Part shown: positions 34,641 to 43,957 of the stretch, piece by piece
Numbering within the stretch: the first letter of the stretch is position 1
Layout of the letters: every line of letters starts with the position of its first letter
Assembly: GCF_009857595.1 (NCBI RefSeq)
Contig: NZ_WWCU01000014.1
Span: 62,001-126,000, forward strand
DNA length: 64,000 bases
Origin: Pseudoduganella aquatica
GTDB lineage: Bacteria; Pseudomonadota; Gammaproteobacteria; Burkholderiales; Burkholderiaceae_D
Reading direction: 5' to 3'
Translations under genes and position numbers: made by a program
Notes under the pieces: generated by a model
What the model saw: only the letters and a program-made list of their open reading frames with translations
Database searches by the model: none
What the model was told of the DNA's origin: nothing

Positions 34641-35831
34641 ATGCCTAAAAATAAGCGCCCCGCCCCCCGCAAGAACAGCACGCCGCTCGAAGACAAAGAA
34701 GAATTCCTGGCCGAGGCGCTGTGCGCCGCCGCCCTGGAACTGGCCGAACAGGAAGACAGCGAGCAGCTGAGCGCCGAGCTGCGCCAGAAGGCCGCCGAGT
34801 TCCCGCGCCAGGTGCGCAAATACGTGCAGCAGAAGAAGGACGAGCTGCTCTACAGCGCCATCGAACTGGCCCGCTTCGAGGACGTGGACGCCTACCGCCT
34901 GCTGCGCGACACGGTGGAGGAAGCGGCCGGCACCGTGCTGGTGCGGCGCGAAGGCCAGCCCGACGTCGAGATCAACGCCTTTGCCATCCCGGTGTTCGTG
35001 CGCAGCACGGGCGGCCTGGCGCAGGCGCAGGAATTCCAGGACGAGGCGGCCTTCGAGGCGCTGCTGCAGAGCTTCACCAAGGGCGGCCTGGAAAGCCCCA
35101 AGGCCAAGGTGGTGCTGGTGCAGCACGCCTACGACCTGGACGAGATCGACCGCGTCAGCTACAGCCAGCTCAACGCCATGGTGCGCGAAGCCACCACGTC
35201 CATGACGGACAAGAAAATGCACGCTGCGCCCGCGCTCGAGCGCAGCATGGGCGGCTGGGCCGCCACCGCCTTCGGCGCGGACGACACGGCGCTGGAGCTG
35301 CGCTTCCTGCTGGGCTTTGCCATGAAGCGCGCCGACGACCCGTTCTACCTGGCGCCGGAAGGCGAGCAGGAACAGGACGACTACTACGCCGCGCGCATGG
35401 AGCGCTACCGCCAGTGGACGGTGGACGCCGCGCCGCTGGTGCAGCGCTGCCTGGCCGGCGCGCGTCCGCTGGAGCTGAACTTCCTGTACCAGGACCTGTT
35501 CTACGGCGCCAAGGAACAGGCGCAGTCCGAATACGCGCTGCTGGACACCATGGCCAAGCTGGGCCGGGCGCTGGAAGCGCATCCCGGCGCCAGCGCCGTG
35601 ATCGCCCCGGCCGACGTGCGCGGCAGCATGGTGCTGCGCGTAAACCTGTACAGCGCGCCCGGCGCGGCGCCGCTGCTGTCCTGCGACCAGCCGATCGACC
35701 TCGGCTGCGACCTGCAGCTGGAAGTGGACAATATCGCCGACGCGCTGGCCACCATAGGCCTGCACGCGGTGTCCGTGGCACAGCGTTTCGACGCCCAGGG
35801 CCAGCCGGTGGACGCCCAGCCGCTGGGCTGA
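34641..35831 (+). CDS. DUF2863-like uncharacterised protein
   Basis: Soluble, acidic protein of 396 residues, probably the DUF2863 family common in Burkholderiales; this assignment is from general resemblance and moderately certain. The N-terminus is basic (MPKNKRPAPRKNS) then helical and acidic (EALCAAALELAEQEDSEQLSAEL). A conserved-looking middle has EGQPDVEINAFAIPVFVRSTGG and KVVLVQHAYDLDEIDRVSYSQLNAMV. No signal peptide, membrane span or catalytic motif is apparent. It follows the HDOD gene by 19 bases, so the two may be co-transcribed. Confidence 0.7.
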   Translation: MPKNKRPAPRKNSTPLEDKEEFLAEALCAAALELAEQEDSEQLSAELRQKAAEFPRQVRKYVQQKKDELLYSAIELARFEDVDAYRLLRDTVEEAAGTVLVRREGQPDVEINAFAIPVFVRSTGGLAQAQEFQDEAAFEALLQSFTKGGLESPKAKVVLVQHAYDLDEIDRVSYSQLNAMVREATTSMTDKKMHAAPALERSMGGWAATAFGADDTALELRFLLGFAMKRADDPFYLAPEGEQEQDDYYAARMERYRQWTVDAAPLVQRCLAGARPLELNFLYQDLFYGAKEQAQSEYALLDTMAKLGRALEAHPGASAVIAPADVRGSMVLRVNLYSAPGAAPLLSCDQPIDLGCDLQLEVDNIADALATIGLHAVSVAQRFDAQGQPVDAQPLG

Positions 35832-35921
35832 TCCGCCCTGCGCGGCCATGACGCGCCGCCGCATAATTGCTGTTTGACAGTCACAATGCAGCCGAGGATA
35901 CTTGTTTCATGGAGGTGTGCC

Positions 35922-37088
35922 ATGAAACGCTTTGCTGCCCTGTTCCTGTCCGTGCTGCTTGCCGGCTGCGCCTCCCTGGCGCCGCCGCCCCCGCCTCCGC
36001 AGCTGTTCCACGACCAGCTATTCGGCCAGCCCGACGCCGATATCGGCCCCGACCAGATTTTCGCCCTCACGGACGAGATGAAGAAATATGCGCACTCGCT
36101 GATCAACTCGCGCGCCAAGCGCGAGCCGCAGCTGGTGCTGTTCGATGCGCTGTACAAGCGCGACCTGCTGCAGCTGGAATACGACTCCACCATGACGCGC
36201 AACGCCGCGCAGACCTTCGCGGCGCGGCAAGGCAACTGCCTGTCGCTGGTGGTGATGACGGCGGCCATGGCGCGCGAGATGGATATGACGGTGCAGTTCC
36301 AGGCCGTCACGACCGAGGAATCCTGGAGCCGCAGCGGCAATCTGTATTTCGCCAGCGGCCACGTCAACCTGGTGCTGGGCAAGCCGCGCATGCTGGACGT
36401 GCAAAGCGTGGAACCCAACCAGTACATGGTGGTGGACTTCGAGCCGCCCGCCGACACCAGGAACCTGGTGACGAAGGAAATATCGGAACGGCGCATTATT
36501 TCCATGTTCATGAACAACCGCGCCGCCGAATCGCTGTCGCGCCGCGAACTGAACCGGGCCTACTGGTGGGCGCGCAAGGCGGCCGAGGCCGACCCCACTT
36601 TCTTCAGTCCCTACAACACGCTGGCCATCGTCTACCAGCACCACGGCAACCTGCAGCAGGCCGAAGCGGCGCTGCGCTACGCGCATGTGCTGCAGCCCAA
36701 TAACACCGTCGCCATGTTCAACCTGGTCCAGGTGCTCGACGGCCTGGGCCGCCCGCTCGAAGCGGCCGCCATGCGCGAAGAGCTGGCGCGGCTGGAACCC
36801 TATCCGCCCTTCCATTTCTTCAATCTTGGCCAGCAGGCCATGAAGGAAGGCGACTATAAAAAGGCGCGCAAGCTGTTCGCGCGCGAAGTGGACCGCGCCC
36901 CCTACTACCACGAGTTCCACTTCTGGCTGGCGGTGGCGTCCTATCAGCTGGGCGACCTGGCCACGGCCGACAAGCACATGAAGCTGGCGCGCGACAACAG
37001 CACCACGCGCAACGACCACGAGCTGTATGCGGCCAAGCTGGACAAGCTGCGCTTCCAGGAACGCCAGCGCAACGCCTATTCAAATTGA
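35922..37088 (+). CDS. TPR-containing lipoprotein with transglutaminase-like segment
   Basis: Protein of 388 residues with a lipoprotein signal (MKRFAALFLSVLLAGCASLA, lipobox LAGC) and a proline run after it. Residues about 85-140 include RQGNCLSLVVMTAAMAREM, which resembles the Cys-containing motif of transglutaminase-like folds. The C-terminal half has tetratricopeptide-type repeats (AYWWARKAAEADPTFFSPYNTLAIVYQHHGNLQQAEAALRYAHVLQPNNTVAMFNLVQVL). GGAGG lies before the ATG at 35922; the frame is open to 35874. Cellular role unknown, probably a periplasmic scaffold. Confidence 0.8.
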   Translation: MKRFAALFLSVLLAGCASLAPPPPPPQLFHDQLFGQPDADIGPDQIFALTDEMKKYAHSLINSRAKREPQLVLFDALYKRDLLQLEYDSTMTRNAAQTFAARQGNCLSLVVMTAAMAREMDMTVQFQAVTTEESWSRSGNLYFASGHVNLVLGKPRMLDVQSVEPNQYMVVDFEPPADTRNLVTKEISERRIISMFMNNRAAESLSRRELNRAYWWARKAAEADPTFFSPYNTLAIVYQHHGNLQQAEAALRYAHVLQPNNTVAMFNLVQVLDGLGRPLEAAAMREELARLEPYPPFHFFNLGQQAMKEGDYKKARKLFAREVDRAPYYHEFHFWLAVASYQLGDLATADKHMKLARDNSTTRNDHELYAAKLDKLRFQERQRNAYSN

Positions 37089-37146
37089 CAAGGCAGGTCA
37101 GGGGCGGGTTACACTGTCTGGCTTAGTCCAGACCACGTAAACGCCC

Positions 37147-39090
37147 ATGACCGCATTGCGCTCCCCCCTCTCCGCCCTGGCCCTCGGCCTGCTGCTGGCT
37201 TTCGGCAGTGCAGCCGCCGCTCCTGCGCCGGCCGCCGCCCCCGACGAATACTCGGTGCGCGAGCACTACACCAAATACGAATACCGCATCCCCATGCGCG
37301 ACGGCGTGCGCCTGTTCACCGCCGTCTACGTGCCCAAGGACACGTCCAAACGCTATCCCTTCCTGGTGCAGCGCACGCCCTACAGCGCCGGCGTGACCGT
37401 GGACGAGAAGCTGCGCTACGGCGTGGACTTCTATCCCAAGCACGTGGGGCCGTCGCGCGAGTTCGAGACCAGCGGCTATATCTTCGTCAAGCAGGACGTG
37501 CGCGGCCGCTTCATGTCCGAAGGCAAATGGCAGGAGATGACGCCGCACGTCAATCCCGGCCGCAAGCCGGGCGAAGGCAATGAGAGCCAGGACATGCACG
37601 ACACCGTGGAATGGCTGCTGAAGAACGTCCCCAACAACAACGGCAAGGTCGGCATCCACGGCATTTCGTATCCGGGCTTCTACACCTCGGCCAGCATCAT
37701 CGATTCGCACCCGGCCATCAAGGCCGCCTCGCCGCAGGCGCCGGTGACGGACCTGTACATGAACGACGACTCCTACCACGGCGGCGCCTTCATGCTGGCC
37801 GCCAATTTCGACTTCTACGCCGCCTTCACCGAGGAACCGAACCCCACGCCGCTGCCGGCCACCTGGACCGATTTCGACTACGGCGGCAGCGACAGCTACG
37901 ACTTCTTCCTCAAGCACCGCACGCTGGAAAAAATCGGCGCCACCATGACGGACAAGCAGCGCGCGCTGTTCTGGCCGAACGTGGAGCACAGCACCTACGA
38001 CGCCTTCTGGCAAAGCCGCAATATCGCGCCGCACCTGAAGAATGTGCGCGCCGCCGTGCTCACCGTCGGCGGCTGGTTCGACGCGGAAGACCCGCAAGGC
38101 CCGTTCACCACCTACCAGTCCATCAAGCGCAACAACCCGGCCATCTACAACGGCCTGGTGATCGGACCGTGGGTGCATGGCGGCTGGGCGGCCGACGAGG
38201 GCAAGCGCCTGGGCCATGTGCGCTTCGACGCCAAGACCTCGGAATACTACCGCCAGCAGATCCTGCTGCCCTTCTTCGAGCAGCACCTGAAGGACGAAAA
38301 AGGCCCGGCCCCGGCCAATGTGCGCGTGTTCGAAACCGGCAGCAATGTGTGGCGCAGCTACAGCGCCTGGCCGCCGCAGCAGGCCAAGGCGCGCACGCTG
38401 TACTTCGGCGCCAACGGCACGCTGGGCTGGCAGCAGCCGGCCGCCGCCACCGGCGCGGGCTACGACGAATATGTGAGCGATCCGGCCAAGCCGGTGCCGT
38501 ATATCGGCTACCCGGCCACCGGCGTGCCCAAGGAATACATGGTGTCGGACCAGCGCTTCGCCGCCTCGCGGCCGGACGTGCTGGTGTACCGCAGCGACGT
38601 GCTGGAGGAGGATGTGACGGTGGCGGGCACGGTGTCGCCCAAGCTGTTCGTGTCCACCAGCGGCACCGACGCGGACTGGGTGGTGAAGCTGATCGACGTG
38701 TATCCGGACGACTATCCGAAGCAGGAGGCGGGCAAGGACGAGGAGCACGACGTGGGGCCGCCGCAGGTGAATATGGCCGGCTACCAGCAGCTGGTGCGCG
38801 GCAATCCGCTGCGCGGAAAGTTCCGCCGCAGTTTTGAAAAGGCAGAGCCTTTCGTACCGGGGAAAGTGGAAGCGCTGGACTACAGCATCGGCGAAGTGAA
38901 CCACACCTTCCGGCGCGGCCACCGCATCATGGTGCAGGTGCAGAGTTCATGGTTCCCGCTGGTGGACCTGAACCCGCAAACCTTCATGGAGATTCCGCGC
39001 GCGAAGCCGGAGGACTTCAAGAAAGCCACGCAGCGCGTCTACCACGCGCCAGGCATGGCGTCGGGTATCGCGCTGCAGGTAATGCCGTAA
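37147..39090 (+). CDS. Secreted CocE/NonD-family hydrolase (X-Pro dipeptidyl-peptidase-like)
   Basis: Exported serine hydrolase of 647 residues with a signal peptide (about residues 1-25). The alpha/beta-hydrolase core shows VQRTPYSAG (73-82), DVRGRFMSEG and the nucleophile Ser174 in GIHGISYPGFYT. A C-terminal jelly-roll domain (about residues 470-640) is indicated by the VAGTVSPKLFVSTSGTDADWVVKLIDVYPDD segment, typical of cocaine esterase, glutaryl-7-ACA acylase and X-prolyl peptidases. Natural substrate not evident. It begins 58 bases after the TPR lipoprotein gene. Confidence 0.9.
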   Translation: MTALRSPLSALALGLLLAFGSAAAAPAPAAAPDEYSVREHYTKYEYRIPMRDGVRLFTAVYVPKDTSKRYPFLVQRTPYSAGVTVDEKLRYGVDFYPKHVGPSREFETSGYIFVKQDVRGRFMSEGKWQEMTPHVNPGRKPGEGNESQDMHDTVEWLLKNVPNNNGKVGIHGISYPGFYTSASIIDSHPAIKAASPQAPVTDLYMNDDSYHGGAFMLAANFDFYAAFTEEPNPTPLPATWTDFDYGGSDSYDFFLKHRTLEKIGATMTDKQRALFWPNVEHSTYDAFWQSRNIAPHLKNVRAAVLTVGGWFDAEDPQGPFTTYQSIKRNNPAIYNGLVIGPWVHGGWAADEGKRLGHVRFDAKTSEYYRQQILLPFFEQHLKDEKGPAPANVRVFETGSNVWRSYSAWPPQQAKARTLYFGANGTLGWQQPAAATGAGYDEYVSDPAKPVPYIGYPATGVPKEYMVSDQRFAASRPDVLVYRSDVLEEDVTVAGTVSPKLFVSTSGTDADWVVKLIDVYPDDYPKQEAGKDEEHDVGPPQVNMAGYQQLVRGNPLRGKFRRSFEKAEPFVPGKVEALDYSIGEVNHTFRRGHRIMVQVQSSWFPLVDLNPQTFMEIPRAKPEDFKKATQRVYHAPGMASGIALQVMP

Positions 39091-39117
39091 CAGGGCGTTA
39101 CGGTGAAGCTTGGCGGC

Positions 39118-39381
39118 TTAGCGGCGGCGCGGAAAGCTCTGCGTCGGCGCCGGGCCGCGTTTTTCGATATGGCGGAAAATAATACGGCCCTTGGTCAGGT
39201 CGTACGGCGACAGTTCCAGCGTCACCTTGTCACCCGCCAGAATGCGGATGTGGTTCTTTTGCATTTTGCCCGAGGTGTAGGCGATCAGCTTGTGGCCGTT
39301 GTCCAGGTCCACGCGGAAACGCAGTTCCGGCAGCGCTTCGGACACCACGCCACTCATTTCGATCAGTTCTTCTTTAGCCAT
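39118..39381 (-). CDS. infA: Translation initiation factor IF-1
   Basis: Small OB-fold protein of 87 residues that assists IF2 and IF3 at the ribosomal A site. [67 protein letters not shown] is the standard IF-1 core, with a longer basic tail ([18 protein letters not shown]) than the 72-residue E. coli protein. The ATG at 39381 has AGGAG upstream. Unlike the ribosomal-operon infA, this copy stands alone; Burkholderiales often carry such an extra 87-residue IF-1. A strong terminator lies 70 bases upstream, so it needs its own promoter downstream of that. Confidence 0.95.
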   Translation of the reverse strand: MAKEELIEMSGVVSEALPELRFRVDLDNGHKLIAYTSGKMQKNHIRILAGDKVTLELSPYDLTKGRIIFRHIEKRGPAPTQSFPRRR

Positions 39382-39455
39382 GCATTTACTCCTGTGTGGG
39401 CGCTGCTGCGCCAATTCGGGGACCAACGGGGGGAGGACGGGAGGTAGGAAAAAAA

Positions 39456-39476
39456 AAGCCCGCTTGCTGCGGGCTT
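39456..39476 (-). terminator. Strong intrinsic terminator upstream of infA
   Basis: Eight-base arms AAGCCCGC and GCGGGCTT around a five-base loop, followed on the minus strand by a run of nine T residues (39449-39457 on plus are all A). It would end a minus-strand transcript from the 39480-39700 region before infA. Confidence 0.8.
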
Positions 39477-39517
39477 CGTTTCAATGTATTGCCAATAATG
39501 CTACAATCGCTGCTTGG

Positions 39518-39574
39518 CCCGTGCTATCTGCGCGGTGCCGGAGCTTCGGACGCCCATGCTATCTGCATAGTGCC
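39518..39574. repeat. Imperfect 22-base direct repeat pair
   Basis: Two copies, 39518-39539 and 39553-39574, 35 bases apart, 18 of 22 positions identical; both contain GCTATCTGC and end GTGCC. On the minus strand each forms a six-base-pair hairpin with loop AGATA; the second copy (39553-39574) pairs fully and the other has one mismatch. Part of the candidate RNA. Confidence 0.6.
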
Positions 39575-39705
39575 TCCAATGTGTAAACCGACTATCGTAT
39601 CTTGAACTACAATCCCCTCCGGCCTGATGAGCTTCACTGCTTTACACATGCGGCACCGGCTGTCCCGTAGGGGGCGGCGGGGTTCAGAACTCCACCGAAG
39701 ACACG

Positions 39706-39735
39706 AGTGTATCACACATTTGTGCGGCGCACAAA
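39706..39735 (-). promoter_or_regulatory. Sigma70-type promoter with overlapping palindrome
   Basis: On the minus strand, -35 TTGTGC (39734-39729) and -10 TACACT (39711-39706) are separated by 17 bases, predicting a start near 39699. The -35 box lies inside a perfect palindrome at 39719-39735 (TTTGTGC, GGC, GCACAAA), which looks like an operator. It could equally control the plus-strand gene starting at 39756. Confidence 0.5.
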
Positions 39736-39755
39736 ACTATTTCTCAGAAAAAATC

Positions 39756-40481
39756 ATGGATCCCTCCAGCACCACCGAACTGCCCTTCCGGGCCACCACC
39801 GCCGAAGCCTGCGCCTGGCTGGCGCAGCAGACCGCCACCCCATGGACGCTGGCGCGGCTGATCGGGCACGGACTCACCCCCTACGTGTGGCTGGACTACG
39901 ACGCCGCCTTCCCCGAGCTGTTCGGCGACGCCAACGGCGGCTACGCCGCGCCGATCTTCTACGAAGGCGACACGCAGCGCCTGGCGGCCGGCAGCGAGGA
40001 CGTGCTCATCACCATCACCAAGGACGCCTACAAAATCGTCACGCGGCTGCCGGAGCCGGGCTTCCGCCGCGCCTTGCACGAACTGCGCTTCCTGAAGAAG
40101 GAAGTGGAGAAGCTGGCCGGGCGTATCAAGCACGAGGCCGAGGAAGCGGCCAAGCCGCCCAAGGTGGAGAGCGCGCGCGAATCGCAGTTCGGCATTCCCA
40201 AGGCCGAGGTGCTGGCCGCGTTCGGGCGCCTGGCCAAGCTGGATATGGACAAGGCGCTGGACGGCGCCATCGGCATCTTCGGCGACGACGGCGCGCGCGT
40301 GAAAGCCAGCGCCAGGAAGTCCAAGCGCAACGCCGTGTGGAACCCGGTCACGCTGGCGCTCGGCCTGCACGACGTGTACGGCGTGCCGATCGGCTCCCTG
40401 AAGCGCGCCTTCAAATCGCACGACTTCCTGTACGACTGGAGCGGCGACTGGGAACAGTCACTGGCCTTGCTGGGCAAGTAG
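39756..40481 (+). CDS. Uncharacterised protein
   Basis: Protein of 241 residues, not recognised. The N-terminal third (FRATTAEACAWLAQQTATPWTLARLIGHGLTPYVWLDYDAAFPELFG) resembles small phage or accessory-element proteins. The middle is helical and charged (ELRFLKKEVEKLAGRIKHEAEEAAK). The C-terminus (SARKSKRNAVWNPVTLALGLHDVYGVPIGSLKRAFKSHDFLYDWSGDWEQSLALLGK) reads like a small helical DNA-binding or regulatory domain, an impression only. No signal peptide or membrane span. The ATG at 39756 is chosen although the frame is open from 39627 through the RNA region. Its 3' end overlaps the convergent MBL gene by 24 bases. Confidence 0.75.
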   Translation: MDPSSTTELPFRATTAEACAWLAQQTATPWTLARLIGHGLTPYVWLDYDAAFPELFGDANGGYAAPIFYEGDTQRLAAGSEDVLITITKDAYKIVTRLPEPGFRRALHELRFLKKEVEKLAGRIKHEAEEAAKPPKVESARESQFGIPKAEVLAAFGRLAKLDMDKALDGAIGIFGDDGARVKASARKSKRNAVWNPVTLALGLHDVYGVPIGSLKRAFKSHDFLYDWSGDWEQSLALLGK

Positions 40482-41804
40482 GCGGCGCAGCTGGGCGGCC
40501 TGGTAGGCGCCGAAGGTATCGCTGAACAGGCAGCGTATCAGGGGGTCGTCGACCGCGTCCGCCTCCGCCAGGTCCTGCTCGGTGGCGGCATCGAACACGG
40601 CGTCGTTGATGCGCATATACATGGACGTCAGCGATTCGCCCAGCTCCAGCGCGGCGTACAGCTTGGCCGCCGGGATCTCCGTGGTCCAGCCCAGCGGCCC
40701 CGCGCTGCCGCCGGCCAGGGCCGCGCCGTCCGCCTGCAGCCGGTAGCGGAACTGCGCGCACTGGCCATCATGCCCGTAGACCGATAGCTGCCAGATGCGC
40801 GGCTGATCAAAGTATTCGGACGACGCTTCCACATCGCCGTATTTTTCCAGCAGCCCCACCCGGCAGTAATCCATCACCCGCGCGTGCTGCTCCGCCGTGA
40901 GCGGCGCGAAATGGCGCGCGATGTCGGCCGTGGCGGGCGGCGCGGCGTTGCCTTCATACTGGTAGTCCACGTCCTGCTCGCCCATCGGCGCAATCCACGG
41001 CAGCGGCGGCGCGGCCGTCAGCGAGGCCGCGTCCAGCAGCACGGACACCGAAGGATTGAGCCGCACCACCTGCGCCTGCGGCAGCGCCTCGCCCACCTCC
41101 CGCGTGAACTGGCGGTAGCTGATGGGGAAGAAGGCGCGGTTGTACCAGGACCAGGGCTCCTGCAGGAACTGGCAGGAACTCGGCACCACGTAGCGCGGGT
41201 TGAGCACCTTCAGCTGCGCGATCCACTCCTCGGGCAGCTCCGGCGGCGCGGCGCTGCTGCGCGACGGCTGCAGGACTTCGATCTCGCGCATGGTCTGGAA
41301 CGGCCACAGCACCATGTCCCACGGGCCTTCCTGCGCCAGCTGGGCCAGCGTGGTCTCGTCTATCCACGAGTCGACCACGTTGAGCACATTCATGCCGGCC
41401 GCCTTCACCTGGAACATGGAATCCACATCCGCATCCATCGCCTCGCGCGGGACCACCTCGAACGGGCCGATGTGCACCGGCACGTTCAGCCGCAGCTGCT
41501 GCACATTGGTGAAGCCGAGCTGGCGCACCATGTCGAACAGCTCGTCGAAGATGCAGTAGATGTACAGCGGCGTGGCGCGGTCCAGCAGGTCCAGGCTCTC
41601 CAGCGAACAGTGGTCGTCGTGGAAGTGCGAGATGAACACGGCGGCGAATTTCTGGCGCCGGATCTGCTCGTGGTCGAAGCGCACGTCCGGGAAGGCGTGG
41701 CAGTTGCGGCTGAAGGGATTCTCGAAGATGGTGTCGAACGCGATCTGCGCGCCCTCGCACTCGAACACATAGCCCGCGTGCAGTATTCTCGAAATTTTCA
41801 GCAT
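40458..41804 (-). CDS. Metallo-beta-lactamase-fold hydrolase
   Basis: MBL-fold protein of 448 residues with the metal motif HFHDDH at residues 60-65 (AAVFISHFHDDHCSLESLDLLD) and an N-terminal MLKISRILHAGYVFECEGAQIAFDTIFENPF typical of UlaG/lactonase-type members. The segment after about residue 270 is an extra domain of unknown function (LTAEQHARVMDYCRVGLLEKYGDVEASSEYFDQPRIWQLSVYGHDGQC). No signal peptide. AGGAGG precedes the ATG at 41804; the frame is open to 41852. Substrate unknown. Confidence 0.85.
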   Translation of the reverse strand: MLKISRILHAGYVFECEGAQIAFDTIFENPFSRNCHAFPDVRFDHEQIRRQKFAAVFISHFHDDHCSLESLDLLDRATPLYIYCIFDELFDMVRQLGFTNVQQLRLNVPVHIGPFEVVPREAMDADVDSMFQVKAAGMNVLNVVDSWIDETTLAQLAQEGPWDMVLWPFQTMREIEVLQPSRSSAAPPELPEEWIAQLKVLNPRYVVPSSCQFLQEPWSWYNRAFFPISYRQFTREVGEALPQAQVVRLNPSVSVLLDAASLTAAPPLPWIAPMGEQDVDYQYEGNAAPPATADIARHFAPLTAEQHARVMDYCRVGLLEKYGDVEASSEYFDQPRIWQLSVYGHDGQCAQFRYRLQADGAALAGGSAGPLGWTTEIPAAKLYAALELGESLTSMYMRINDAVFDAATEQDLAEADAVDDPLIRCLFSDTFGAYQAAQLRRLLAQQGQ

Positions 41805-41894
41805 GCCACCCTCCTCAGTTGGCGGCATTCTACAGCCTCGCGCACCGCACAAAACCGCTTGACGCCGAATTCTTGCGCGCCTATATTAACCCTT

Positions 41895-42247
41895 ATGGGT
41901 GAATATAAAACAAATCAGCTAGATGAACTGTTCGCGGCAGTGTCCGACGGCACGCGGCGCGCCATCCTGGCGCGGCTGGCGCAGTCCGACGCGCGCGTGA
42001 CGGAGCTGGCGAGCGCATTTCCGATTTCGCTTAATTCCACCTCCAAGCACATCCGCATCCTCGAACGCGCAGGACTGGTCACGCGCAGGGTGCAGGGCCG
42101 CGAGCATGTGCTGTCGCTGAACGCCGCACCGATGGCGGAAGCCGCCGAGTGGATGGCGTTCTACCGCCGCTTCTGGGAAGGCCGCCTGGCCGCGCTGGAA
42201 GACTTTGTACTCAAAAAACGCAGCACCGACAAACCCGGGAGCACGCA

Positions 42248-42251
<4 letters not shown>
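41895..42251 (+). CDS. ArsR-family winged-helix transcriptional regulator
   Basis: Small DNA-binding repressor-like protein (118 residues). The wHTH is clear: LDELFAAVSDGTRRAILARLAQSDARVTELASAFPISLNSTSKHIRILERAGLVTRRVQGREHVLSLN. Metal-binding cysteines of classical ArsR are absent, as in the subgroup linked to SRPBCC proteins. Its stop overlaps the ATG of the SRPBCC-GST gene (ATGA), so it probably regulates its own two-gene operon. The upstream gap of 90 bases holds the AT-rich promoter region shared with the divergent MBL gene. Confidence 0.9.
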
Positions 42252-43315
<1,064 letters not shown>

Positions 43316-43385
43316 CCCTGGCTTGCAGCTGGCACTTGCATGGTTGGACTCCTTGAAAAAGGGCTGCGATCCTTGTTAGTACAAC

Positions 43386-43880
43386 TCAGAGCAACAGTTT
43401 CCAATGCTCCAGCTTTTGTACCAGCGTTAGCGAAGCATGGGCGGGCGACGTCGAGGGCAACACCAACGTGCGGTAGCCTTCGGCGGCAAACTGCGGCGCG
43501 AACTTGCCTGAAGTCTGGCCGTTGAAGCCGACCGTTTCCAGCAATGGGCACAGCTCGCGCAGCCGGGCGAAGTCGTTGGCGGCGGGCTTACGGATGGCGG
43601 AATCCAGGCTGCCTTCGCGCTCGCAGGCGCCCAATACATCCCACAGGCCGAAACCGTGCGCCAGCAGGCGCGGCAGGCGCTTGGCGTATGGCAGCCCGGC
43701 CAGATCCTCCCCCGTCAGCGCCGACAGGATGGGCCACAGCGCGTTGCGCGGGTGGGCGTAGTATTGCTGCGCCGCCAGCGAGGCGGCGCCCGGGAAACTC
43801 CCCAGTATCAGGATGCGCGTGCGGACGTCGATTACCGGGGCCAAGCCGGCCAGCGCCAGGGTTTCTTGTTTGTTCGTCAT
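43386..43880 (-). CDS. Hypoxanthine-DNA glycosylase (UDG superfamily family 6)
   Basis: DNA repair glycosylase of 164 residues that removes deaminated adenine (hypoxanthine) in characterised family members. Motif A appears as ILILGSFPGAASLAAQQYYAHPRNALWPIL, and the C-terminal motif as LVLPSTSPAHASLTLVQKLEHWK. The frame is open to 43940; the ATG at 43880 (MTNKQETLALAGLAPVID) matches the family. It is divergent from the DUF962 gene across an AT-richer 77-base gap. Confidence 0.88.
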   Translation of the reverse strand: MTNKQETLALAGLAPVIDVRTRILILGSFPGAASLAAQQYYAHPRNALWPILSALTGEDLAGLPYAKRLPRLLAHGFGLWDVLGACEREGSLDSAIRKPAANDFARLRELCPLLETVGFNGQTSGKFAPQFAAEGYRTLVLPSTSPAHASLTLVQKLEHWKLLL

Positions 43881-43957
43881 GACGTCTTGTGAGGGCGGGC
43901 TTACAGTGTAGAATCGAACGGTAGTACTGAACAATAACAATGCTGGAGATTCTGAGC

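Larger units (their letters stand above)
39449..39699 (-). ncRNA. Candidate structured noncoding RNA upstream of infA
   Basis: Unrecognised minus-strand transcript of about 250 nt, inferred from a promoter at 39706-39734, a strong terminator at 39449-39476 and extensive internal pairing. ATGTGTAAA (39579-39587 on plus) pairs with TTTACACAT (39641-39649), and the stem extends outward through GTGCC (39570-39574) and GGCAC (39652-39656). Closer to the 3' end of the RNA are two small hairpins with identical AGATA loops (around 39521-39536 and 39556-39571). An outer CTTCGG/CCGAAG pairing is also possible. It matches no RNA family I can name; a 63-codon reading frame across it has no protein-like features. 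Confidence 0.5.

Noticed and set aside
39610..39650. CTGATGAG resembling a hammerhead ribozyme core
   Set aside because: The required GAAA following stem II and the flanking stems are not present.
39449..39699. Possible CsrA/RsmA-sequestering sRNA because several GGA motifs occur
   Set aside because: About five GGA in 250 bases is near chance for this base composition, and they are not consistently in hairpin loops.
39449..39699. 6S RNA, SRP RNA, tmRNA or RNase P RNA
   Set aside because: None of the conserved signature sequences for SRP, tmRNA or RNase P RNA was found, and the pairing does not clearly match the 6S open-bubble layout; the 6S-linked ygfA gene is absent.
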